Positions 34,001 to 45,000 of a DNA stretch of 64,000 nucleotides are shown in pieces. Location: assembly GCF_003073045.1 (NCBI RefSeq), contig NC_037602.1, forward strand, positions 12,279,731 through 12,343,730, read 5' to 3'. How positions within the stretch are numbered: the stretch's first letter is position 1; each line of letters starts with the position of its first letter. This stretch comes from Pomacea canaliculata. Its lineage: Eukaryota > Mollusca > Gastropoda > Architaenioglossa > Ampullariidae. Made by a program: the position numbers and the translations under genes. Below the pieces are notes generated by a model, which made no database searches, was not told the origin of the DNA, and saw only the letters and a program-made list of their open reading frames with translations.

Positions 34001-34416
34001 ATGATAGCCAGAATGGAGCAGTTCCACTCTCTGAGTCTGAAGCAGAGATGAATGCTGTTAGTTCTGACGTGGACTTCAGTGATCCAGAAATGCAGAAACT
34101 TGTCATTCGAACTGTTAGCATACGAGAAAACTTTTCTCAACAAGGACAAGAGGCCCAACATTTTTTGGACAAAATGGACAAAGATCTGTCAAATTATCGT
34201 CAGTCAGCAGAGACCAACCGGAACTCACTAGATGAAGTGATATCTGTCTTAACACATACAAGCATTTATCCTCTGCAAAAACGAAAAAGAACAGATGGTG
34301 CTGACTGTGGAGTAACTTGGGGGAGAATTTTGATAGTAGCTGTTATTGTGGCTGTTATTTTTCCTATAATAATTTTATATTTCAAGTTCTTTCATAACAA
34401 AGACAAAGGATCCTGA
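31090..34416 (+). CDS. LYSMD3: LysM domain single-pass membrane protein (LYSMD3/4 type)
   Basis: Two exons, 31090-31392 and 33853-34416, give 288 residues (human LYSMD3 about 306). Residues 1-75 are polar with an acidic stretch. A LysM domain spans about residues 79-126, split by the intron: FYFEKEIVDGETLQSVSLKY in exon 1 and ELKRINNLINDRDFFALR in exon 2, with the family's NNL and FFALR motifs followed by KIP. A long polar linker follows, then a membrane segment at about residues 260-279 (ILIVAVIVAVIFPIIILYF) and a short basic tail, so it is probably a type II membrane protein of the Golgi or cell surface. LYSMD3 has been proposed as a chitin-sensing receptor in human epithelium; whether that applies here is unknown. 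LYSMD3 rather than LYSMD4 is favoured by its POLR3G neighbour. The ATG at 31090 is the first in frame. Confidence 0.9.
31393..33852 (+). other. Large LYSMD3 intron
   Basis: A 2.46 kb intron with donor CCG|GTAAGT and acceptor TTCAG|GTATCA. It contains two sizeable antisense open frames (31553-31984 and 32017-32463) with no recognisable domains and no matching splice signals. I see no transposon ends here. Confidence 0.7.
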
Positions 34417-34810
34417 GGTCTTTTCATCGTAATGTACATAATGTGTTTGAATAGCACTGCTAACAAATATTGGCAAGCTTAAGATGGTTGTGCTAAAATG
34501 AGTTGTTAGATAGATACAAAATAGGCAGAATACATGTGCGAGTATATCTAGAATGGGACTTGCAACACTGTCAGAAGACCAAGCAAATTCCTAGTACATG
34601 CTTACACTAAAAAGCTGATAAGGAAAAAAATGAAGCTGAATCATAAGGATTTTGAAACATTAGGATCTAATCTCTGTTGAATAGGTTCATACAGTAAACT
34701 TGCAATTGATTTGGAGAAATGGTTTGAGCATCGGGTCTGCACAACACTTTTATTTTAAAGAGCTGTTCAGAGATAGCTGAGTTTTGGCTATTTATAACAA
34801 CACTACATAA

Positions 34811-34877
34811 GGATCCCAATTGAAGGGGGCTGCCCAAAACCGGGTCCGCTGGTGAGGTGTTGTTGCGGCCCTATGGT
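34811..34877 (-). repeat. Dispersed repeat fragment, copy 1
   Basis: The reverse complement aligns with 45549-45622 with roughly 80% identity by eye. Shared blocks are CATAGGGCC, the adjacent CAACAA and TTTTGGGCAGCCCCCTTCA. It resembles the 3' end of a retroelement, but the parent family is not identified. Confidence 0.6.
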
Positions 34878-37736
34878 TATCATGTGACTGTAAATGTTTT
34901 GGGCTTCATTTTAAGCCTATACCATAAGCTGTAATGTGGTCATCAGTATGGTTTGCTATAGGTTATTTATGTTGCCATTTTAGGTCCGTTAATTGCATTT
35001 AGTCATTCACACTCCAGTGAGAACACACTTGCATCACATACCAGCAACCTTTGTTCTGTGCAGATTTTATAGAGCCAGTAGCCGTGGACTAATCATGAAT
35101 ACCATCCATTACCTTTGTTGATTTTATGCTTCTATTTGATTCATTTTCTCAGAATTAGGATTATTTTTTTCCATTTCAAATTAGTTGTCAAGCTTTACTT
35201 CAAGAGGTATTAAAAAAATGAGATTAATAGTTTACATCTCAAGTGTGATAACATTATTTTCCTGGTAGTTGTTGGCATTTGTTGTATATCTAGTCTCCAA
35301 GGTGTTGGATGTCAAGGAATCTCCACCATCATCATTTTGGGAAGAATAATTGTTTCAAGATGATCTGCCATTACATGATTACGCCAGTCATGTACTGTCA
35401 CTGTATGCATTGTTCAACACCATACCAGAACTAGTTTTGACATTGATTTCTTCTAAAAATGATTATAAAATCTTACTGAACTAGATCTGAAGCCTTTTTC
35501 CTTTTTATGCAGGCAAGGGGTTACATTGTCATGAGTTGGGAAAATGTCTGAATTGTTTAACAGTAGCATAATTGTTATATGTCAGTAAATTGTTTGCCAT
35601 GTTCTTGACCACTAAAATGATAATACTTTTAATCTTTTATGGGACCAATTTTACTGCATTTTTCATTTTGGTGGCAAAAACATGGGGTCTATTTGCCTAC
35701 CTGACAGGTTTTGATTTCTCATATCAGTGCTTTATCATATCATTGACAGCTCATTTTGAGGTAACTGCTCACAGCAAAAGTAGGTTAATACACGTCTCTT
35801 CCAATTAGTTCATGCTGGAAAGGGACATATGCATGCATCTTCATGTTTTCCTCAAAACAATCTTGCTGTAGTCTACTGCATTGATGGGGTTTTTTGGAAT
35901 ATAATTTGTGAAAATGAGTACATGTATTATGGTGAAATTGTCTTCTGAAGTGCCATTGTCTTTCACTGCTGGTGCTGATATCAACCAGTTAGTCAATGCT
36001 CGATATTGTAAAAAAGAATGACTAGTCCTTGAAATGGTAGAAAATATTGTGACACATTTTCTGTAGAAAATGTCACTGATGGGTGTGTTAAAACACAGGC
36101 TCAAATCACTTTGGATTTATTTGGTCTACACATCATTTGCACATTAATATATAAATTTACACTTGCGGCCTGCTGGGATTTTTAGGCTGGTAACATTTGC
36201 AGATTGTTTTATGGGACCTTCTTCTTTGTACAGATCGTTAGTTGCCTTTTATGTAAAATACATGAAAACGATTTTTTAAATGCTAAAAATGTGCCTTAAC
36301 CAAAAAAATATAATATCTATAGTTTTGTCATTTAAAAAAGCCTCGCTACAGGAATAGAAAACAAAACAGTTAAAAGAATACAGATCCTGATTTAAGGAAA
36401 AGGCAGGTTGAATGTGAATGATAGCTACGGATGTTCTGAATTGTTTCTTCTCAAAATGGGCACTTTAACTCCTCTACAGCTGACATTTTGTTTCTGACAG
36501 GAATGCCACAGCAGTTAAAACCGATCAGATTGTTGTATCTATGGACAGTTATCTCTTCCAACAGCTTCTCAGATTTTGCAGATGTGTACATGCACAACTC
36601 AGACCGGTGGGAGTAAGCAATACAACTTTATAAATTGTTGTAATTTGTTGAATGCTATAGTGTAGGTTTTTAAATTTGTTTCATAGTCATCTTCTTTATT
36701 ACACAGAAACATATGCATATCATGGGTAGCTGTTGGAGCAGCCTTGGTTTGTTCTCCAACTGCCTAATATAGTCTTTATGTTCATGACTGTGCAAAACAG
36801 GTGAAACTGGAAGTGATAGCTTTGCTTCTGCAGTAGTCATCGAAAGTTGAATTGGTTGTTAACAAAATTGTGTTTTGTCGGTTAGAGAAAGATAGCTACT
36901 CCTTTATAATGCTGTCTGGTAAAAAATGATTTTTAACTTTCTTTATGAAGGATGGAGTTTCAGAAGTGACAAAAATAATTTCAGTTACCTGAATGTGATA
37001 AAATGGCACAAGATCACTTGACATTTGGTTTGATGATTTATCGTAATATACACATGCAGTGGATACTCATATGCAAACAACAAAAAAAGTGAAACATTTT
37101 GAAAGTACATGTGCTGAAGATTGTAGCTAGAGTGAAAACCAACAAATGATGTGATATTTCTCAAGAGGTTTTCTTTGTTGGCTGTTTTTATTTGACATAA
37201 TACTTTCTGTGTACATATGTACAGAAAATGTGGATTGATGTTTGTTGTACTGATAATTAAAGTCTTGTTAAAACTTTCCCAATTCTTCAAACTGACTCCA
37301 GCTTTCAGCTAAAGTGCACAAGACAGGTACATAGTACTATAGCAGCATTTATTACACAGTGAAACAGGATCTAGAGTGCTTAGAAAGCTGCATTTACTTG
37401 TCCCTCACACCATTTAATATTACCTTGTGACTGAGCATCCTGAGAAATTCTTGGCCTTCAACTTTTCCTTCTTTGAGTGAATGATTCATAAAACAATATC
37501 TTCCGACATGTACCTTAAAGTTCATACATGCATCTTGTCTTGATCTTTGCCAGGTAAAATCCTGACACTTTGTCCAGATCTGCTTATACCACATATTTCA
37601 CTCACTCTTTGTCACATTGTTCAGAAAGCGGTTTTTCAACCATAACATAAAAGTTTGTCAAATTGTGTTCACATGAGAAGACAGATTTCACAATGGACTC
37701 TTTTGAAAATCAAATATTGATCAACATATTAAAAAA

Positions 37737-37990
37737 AGGTAAAGGCCATCCTATGACCTTTTTCAAGTCGTTGGGGAGTGAGGTTTTCACTTTTCTTGTG
37801 GCCAGCTTTACATAGGGCAGTGCCCATCTTCTCAACCTTGCTGTCCTACCTTTCCTAACCTCCTTTGGAGTGCAGTGCCATCCCTGCCAGTTGGGTCAAC
37901 TGGGAGAAGTGAGCTGCACTAAATGGCTATCAAAAAAGCACATTACAGTTCAGATGCCAGCATTCTAACCAGCCAGCTTCAGAGATTTGC
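37737..37990 (-). mobile_element. tRNA-derived SINE, copy 1
   Basis: The reverse complement starts with a tRNA-like head (box A-like GGCTGGTTAGAATGC near 37960-37978) and aligns along its length with the element at 43046-43322. Shared blocks include CAACTGGGAGAAG/CAACTGGGGGAAG (minus-strand sense reversed), GCCAGCTTTACAT and the tail AAAGGTAAA next to CATCC. It lies in the LYSMD3-POLR3G interval. Confidence 0.75.
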
Positions 37991-38260
37991 TGTCACAATG
38001 AAGTTTTTAAGTACAATCTTGATAGAAGATGAATTCTTTCAAACTCCTTGAGATAAATAGCCATTTCTCAGTATCCTGGTAAGTGTGAAAGAAGCCAATA
38101 TTATCTTCCAGAAACCAACACAGGAGCCGGGATAAACATCAGCATAGTACAAAATGGGCAAAATGTAGAATTCTTGTGATCTAACATCTCAGGCACCTCC
38201 TGTTTGACATGAACCAAACTCCCTGGCAAGTCCAACATAAATGGATCCACCTAGATTGAA

Positions 38261-41185
38261 TCAGTACACTCCTTCATCATCTTCGTCTTCATCTTCACCG
38301 CCATATCCCTCACCATTGTCGAAGTAGGTCATGTTATAATCTGTTTCCTGGGAAAAACAGCAAAAAATCTCAAATGTATGTCCACAAGATGACTGACTGT
38401 AAAGAGCTGAGTATAGTTTTAAAATGTTGAAATAATACATGCCTGGTACCCAAGTTCATGTCTGGCATCTATTCATGTCTGAGTGGATGGTATCACATAT
38501 GAAATGGTTTGTACTCAGATATTACATCTCACACATTATTATTAGTGCTTGCAATTAATGTTATATGACACACCTATATCAAGCTATAATTTCTTCTCTT
38601 CACACAGCAACGTTACACATCAGTTTTGTTTCCCTTCTATCAACAAAAGAAAATATATAAAAATAGAAAGATGTACTTACTTCTTCAAGCTCCTCCTCAT
38701 CATACTCTTCCTCTGCTTCTTCCTCCTCTTCATCTTCATCCTGCTTTTCTTCTTCTCCTTTAGTGTCTACTTGTTCCTTCTCTGCAGTCTCTTCAACAGG
38801 TGCTTTCTCTAAAGTCTGAACCAAAAATACACAAATTTTAACTCCAAACTGAAACCTACTTTGGTTTTCAATAGAAAGATATAACTTTAAGCACAAGTTC
38901 ATACTACTCACTTAAAAGCTGGATGGGGCAAGGTTGTTAGAAAGGTCACCCAGTTAAAAGTAGAAAAAAGACATGGCAACACAATGGGTCAAAAGTGTTA
39001 CTCAAGATTTCTTAAAATTCTGTTCCCCTGCCTATTTCAAGGACTAATAATAATAATAATTAAAAAAAAATTCTGAGCATGCTCTCACCTCAAGAACTTT
39101 TTGCACAATTTCTTTGACATTCCTATCCTTTCTTGCTATAGGGGTAGCGGCTTTCAGTGTTTTGTGTTTTCTCACCCTTTTCTCTCTGAGCTCAGCAGGA
39201 AAACGCTGCCAGTCTGGTGGAAAATGTGTTTGACACAATAAGGGACACTAAAATCATCAAATAAATGTTAAAGATGTTAACATTTCTATACAGAACAACT
39301 GTTCTAAAATCATGATCAGATAGACATATATTGCAATATGTCATTGTAAATGCCTAAAATCGCACGTGTGCATGGATAAGGTGTAAACATTTGGAGAGCC
39401 TAACAAAAGTCTGGAATGTTTTTCAATAATGATTAACTGGTTTGAGGAGACTGCTGTCTTTTCACCTGTTATTCTATAATTGGACTTTGCTTTAATGCAT
39501 GTTTTATGGTCTACCTGTCACTAGACATCTGCATGTGATGTAACTCCTTACACCTGAGTTGCTTTATTTTCTTGACTTTGAGACATCCATATTGATGCAT
39601 ATCAAAATGCTTCAATGCCTTTTGACCTTTGTTGATATGTGGATTTGTGTGTGTGTGTGGCATTGGGTTGGTTCACAATGCTTTGTAAATCCTATTGAAA
39701 CTGTGGGCTGCACTGTCTAGTGACAGCGTTTGCCATGGAGAGGGTTTCTTGGCTGGTTTTGATGTGTGGAGACTACAAATTATAATTTATATGAGAAAAC
39801 GTCTATGCTTTTGCCTTGGACTAATTGTCCAGTCCTCCCTAGCTGCCTTCATCTCTTTCCTGATGTCACAGTTTGTTTGGAAAAAAATAGTCAGTTAAAA
39901 TTACGTAAATTTGTATTGTCACCACCTAATGACTTCTTTGCTTTTATTCATAGATCTGGACCATAAGTAAGCAATATTGAACTGTAATGTGCACAAGGCA
40001 TTGAACGGACAAATCTAGGCATCCATTGTCCTTATACTAAATATGACTAGCATATCTTATTCTCTGATTTTATAAGGCTTTTCGGTACTTTTCTGTGATG
40101 TGCACTGAGCTCACTACCCAGTAAAATACTTTATACATACTCTTTAACAGTAATAACCATTGGAAGAAAATCAAAAGATGACTATTACTGTAATACTTGA
40201 AAACTATTTTTCTGAGAATGCACATGCAGTGACCTTAACGGAACGTGAAACAAAGTAACTTTCAATAACTTATACAATATGCAGTAATCTCTACTTTGTC
40301 ACCACGAGATTTATTAATACCATATTTCTAGGGATATGTTTTGATACTTTAAATTCATTAGTTAAGTTAATCTGTTTAACAGTCAACTACTGAAAATACT
40401 GCATAAACACACTTACTTGGTGTCCAGTTGCCCTGAACATCTTGCTGACCAAGTTGATACTTATCCGAATAACGCTCAATATCTTGTTTCTTTTCCACCA
40501 AGGTGAGGTAAAATGGTGAACGGCGAATTGTTGTTCGAAAGTCCTGCTTTAAAGCTAGCAAATAATCATAATCTTCCCCTTTCTGGAGAGGTACTGGTTT
40601 GTATAGCAGCAGCTGTAAATAAACACAGGAAAGATTCTCATTTTGTCAGCATTTCAACATATCTGATTTCAAGTGAAGCATAAAACATAATCATGGTGTC
40701 GTGCTTTGTAAACAGCATTTTTCTCATTTCAAGAAATAAATGGGTACCAAAAATAAGCGATCAATAGCTTTTAACATGATCATTGAAAATGGGATGGATG
40801 CCTAGTGCCGGTGCTAGTGGCACCAGATTTTTTGCATCATGGCCTTTAATTTTACAATATAAGCAGTATAGAAGACTGATAAGTAAGTAAAGTTAAATAG
40901 TAATGATAACTGGGGATATCATTTATCCTATGTAGACAAGAATTTACCCTAGTTATGTCTTAGCAAAATTACAAATGATTATATCAGTATCACAACGACA
41001 CTATAGCAATGAGTCTCATAAAAGCCCACGTACATATAACAGCACGAGGTATTCATTTTAATCTTTACCGGATAAAGGGGCGGTGGCTGCTGAATTGCAG
41101 CCGGCAAAGTTTCACCCCTACCAAATCCTAGGGTATCAACAGAGAAGGACAGTCCCCTCCCTCGTCCTCTCCCACGTGCCGCCAT
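38261..41185 (-). CDS. POLR3G: DNA-directed RNA polymerase III subunit RPC7
   Basis: RPC7 (yeast Rpc31) is part of the RPC3-RPC6-RPC7 subcomplex that lets Pol III initiate on tRNA and 5S genes. Five exons: 41069-41185, 40417-40612, 39089-39213, 38681-38815, 38261-38347, giving 219 residues (human POLR3G 223), with all splice phases agreeing. The N-terminus MAARGRGRGRG is the typical Gly-Arg start, followed by GFGRGETLP, PPPLYP and YKPVPLQKGEDYDYLLALKQ, then QDIERYSDKYQ and NWQRFPAELREKR, all family landmarks. The fourth exon encodes a highly acidic, glutamate-rich stretch, and the last exon gives the conserved TDYNMTYFDNGE plus an acidic tail ending GVY. Vertebrates have two paralogues (POLR3G and POLR3GL); an invertebrate normally has one, so the symbol denotes the family. 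Confidence 0.96.
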
Positions 41186-42003
41186 CTTCGATTCTTCTTT
41201 CGATTCCTCCGTAGAATAACCTTAACCTTTCTGAAGTTTTAAATTGCTTTCAAGTAAAATTTTTTTTCAAACATTTCTTATAAGTAATATTTTGTGAATA
41301 TATAATTAATCTGTCATTCACACACACAGAGCACATATTTTTAGTCTCAAAATCGTCTTGACTACACATTATTTACAAATGGCGACCATTGTAATTGTAA
41401 TTTTTGCTAGTGATTAGCGTGTAACAAAGTACCACTTAAGCTGCAATTGAAATGTAAGAATGTTTGAATGCACTGAACACATTTTCTTTTGATAAAATAT
41501 TTTGCAGTTTTATTTGTTTTTGTTTTTTTTTTTTCTTTAGCAGAAGAACCATGTAGTGTTGAATAATCTTCATAAATACGTCTTTAAATTTCTTATTGTA
41601 CATGCGCATGACTAAGTCTTCTTATATAAGTTTATTACAAGCACACTATACACCATGTTGTATTTTCTGTGAAGCAAAGGAAAAAGTAATCTTTTGCATA
41701 AAAATACCTAATGTTTGATGGTACTTTTGTGGTACTAATAATTTAATTATAGTCCCTCTGCAAGAGACTTTGTATTTTCTTCACCAGCAGTTTAATACCC
41801 ATTTATTGTCTCAGGATTAACACAACCAAAAGTTATAATCTAGGCTAGTTGTATAGCTGCAGGCAGAGCTTAGTATATCAAGTGGTAAAACGTTGCCAAC
41901 ATATAATTTCTTAACCATGGAAGGAATTCCCAAAACATTAAAGTGTGTCATGATCATTTTTTTTTCATGTTAATCTACCAGCAAATATCAGGCAACATAG
42001 CAA
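41186..42003. promoter_or_regulatory. Bidirectional promoter interval POLR3G/FAM221B
   Basis: The 818 bases between divergent start codons. The 40 bases just upstream of the POLR3G ATG are less AT-rich than the rest. No TATA box or tRNA-like element is evident. The FAM221B first coding exon has only six codons, so its leader must lie here. Confidence 0.5.
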
Positions 42004-45000
42004 ATGGACAACCGAAAAAAGGTAAGTGATAATGATTATAACCTGCCACAAAGATTGTGCAGATCTCACTTTGAAAAATGCATGCACTTGGATGAAATTA
42101 TTTTGCCACGACATTGTTCTTTCATACACGTGTAAAGCATCATTATTATGAACAGTCAGAATTAGTTTAATTCCCATTTCAGTAAGCATATGTATTATAT
42201 CTCACTATTGTTTTATCCTCTTATAACCTCCAGCCCCATACCAGGCAGTTCTTTATGCTGGAAATTACAACATCTGTTACTTGTTATACATATACATGTA
42301 TCCACTTCATTACTGCTTTTTTTTTAATTGTATGGAAATAAACAAAAGTTTAGAGGAAGTGTATAAGGAGATGCTGGGGATCATGAACCTGATTCCCCTT
42401 TCTCAATGTATTTGTGTTTATGTTTATGTTGGGGTAGGGGTGATGGGTAGATAAAGAGACATATACCTTGCTGGTGGAAATATCATTGTATGATTAGTAT
42501 TGTTGCTCAAGTGGGTTGATTATTTATCAGGGGAAAGAACCAGCTGCTGGGAAAGGCCATGGCTGTCGAGCTCCAGATTCAACAGCAAGCAGAAATCAGG
42601 CTTCTACCAGCAGCAGAGCTTTGGTACCAGCAGGCAGTCATGCTGTAGCTAGAGGCACACCCTTTGATGGCAAACAACTAGCATTTACAAAGAAGGGAGA
42701 CATGCTAGTCCCAGAAGGTCAGATTTATTGAAGGTTAAAGGCTAACCTGAATCAAACATGAAAGTAATCTCGAAGCAGCTGAAAAGTGAACAGGACATAT
42801 AGTACGTGTCTTTAGTAGTTTCCACAAAAATGCATTGTGAATGTTAAATTATTTTTTTTAAATGCATGTGTGTATTACACAGCTTTTCACTTATGTTAGA
42901 CTTTAACTTTGCTTATATCTGTATTTCAGAACAGGGATTCAGAGCCAAAAGTCAGACTTTTGATCCTGAATAGGTCTTCTTTCTTTGCAGAAATTACAGA
43001 TTAAAAATTCAATAAATATTTTATCTTAATGATCTGCTATAGTTATGATAAGGGTAACCGAATACCTGAGTGGTTAGAGCACTGGCATCCAAACTGAGAT
43101 GCGCTCTTGTTCAATACTCAATTAGCACAGCAAACTTCCCCCAGTTGATCCAGCTGGAGGTAATGGGTACCTGAATGTATAGAGAGTTGGGGAAAGTAAG
43201 GCAGCAAAAGGGAAAGTAGAAGGGAACTGCTCTCATGTAAAGCTGGCACTGAGAAAATGAAGTCTCTACCATCTCACCCCCAATGACCTGAAAAGGTTAG
43301 GGGATGACCATTAGCTTTTTACCTTATAGTTATGTGCATTTGATATGTTATGGTCACTCTTAAGTAAATATAGCATGCATTGTTTGCACTTGGTTGCATT
43401 AAGATCTGACAGCATGTGAAGGGCTTTCATCTTCCTCTCAGTGTTAGCTGTCAGGGTCTCTCTTTCACAGTAATTTATGACAGCTTGTATATGTCAGCAG
43501 TATAAATAAAAGAAACTTATTTCTGTGCTATTCACAGGCTACAGTATGCGAGTAATCAAACCAGCAGAAAAATATGATGTCACATCTTTTGCCCGTGCCA
43601 TGAATCCTGATTTTGCTCCAAGGCTGAAACAATTATTTGACCTTGAAACTGAGGCTGCAGTTGAAGCACAAAAAACAGGTCAGTATAAGATGCATAAGCA
43701 GTTTTGTTCTTTATTGAAAGCACAAACTAATATCTCTACATCCGTGATCAAAAGACTTTGTTAAAGACCTTCTACTGTCAGAAGCATGCACTGTTAAAAA
43801 TAAAGTATTTGACATGTCGCCTGCACTATGATATGCTGAGATAAGGTTGTGCATATTTTACATGTTATTAGAACTGTGCTGTAGAAGGCTGTGTGTATTC
43901 AATGTTACCAACATGATAGTAGCCATGGAAAAGCAGAGAAATTCAAATAACCAATTGTCTAACAATACTTGAAATTCCTGAATCACCACTGATACCAGTG
44001 CAATATTTCTACACTTTAATTTCACACTGTTGATGTTGGTGATATTAGTACATAACATAAGGTGACCAGACGTTTCGGGGGCGAAAGCGGGACACGTGCC
44101 GATGATGGTGTCGTCACCGTCAAAGAACGCCGAAAAAAGTGATTTTTAAAGACAACCGGGACATTTATGGACTTGCCAGAAAGCCAGAAAGCAGGACAAT
44201 GGGCGTCCCACCCGATTAGCAGGCAGGACACGAGGTCAAAAGCGGGACTGTCCCACCTAAAGCAGGATGTCTGGTCACCTTAACATAACAGCACTGCAAG
44301 GGACGAATCTGTTGGCTTTAAAAGATGCATTTAGCCTTTAGTAAAGTCTCTAAATGAAAACAAAATGTCATAGACTGAGGTTGCTGGGTGAGAGGGGAGG
44401 ACACAAAGATTGTTATATGATAGCTAATAACTGAAAGTATGGATACATAAGAGAGTTCAAATTAAACATTGATTATGCCAACTGTTTACAAACTTCTTCC
44501 CCTTTCAGAAGTGCTCATTGTTCTGTTTATAATTAAGCTGTACTAAACAATAACTCAAATTCGAACATCTTATCAGGGATTTACATTGGCTGGAGATGTC
44601 CTGAGTTCAAATATGACTGCCAGCGAGTGAACAAGAAGTCAAGATGCTTTTGTGATCATTCGCTGGAGGAACATGACAAGTTTACAGGTGATGTTCCATC
44701 ATTGTTACTTATTTTTGGTACTTCTTTGAGGACTTTAGAGTTTGAAGTATTTATTGAGCTTTGTTTGTCCTGTATGCAGAAAATTCCAAGTTTTCAAACC
44801 ATTTTATGGCCAGCTCTTTATTTCCCTGCTGTCATCCCCACATTACCATTTAACAGTGGCATAGGAACCAGTGAAGCAAGGGGGGCAGCTGCCCCCTCAA
44901 AAAAAATTTTGAGGTGGCAAGAATATTTTTTTCTCCTCCTGGCCCAATGCTTGAAATGTGATTCTTCACAAATTACAAAAAAGGCAGAGGAGCTAAGAGG

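Larger units (their letters stand above)
34417..38260. other. Intergenic, LYSMD3 and POLR3G converge
   Basis: Tail-to-tail interval holding both 3' UTRs. Recognisable contents are a 67-base copy of a dispersed repeat at 34811-34877, an exon-like segment at 36501-36609 and a tRNA-derived SINE at 37737-37990. The rest is AT-rich sequence without features I can support. Confidence 0.55.

Noticed and set aside
38549-38812. Hydrophobic 87-codon plus-strand ORF
   Set aside because: It is the antisense of the glutamate-rich POLR3G exon; GAA/GAG codons read as TTC/CTC on the other strand give artificial Phe/Leu runs.
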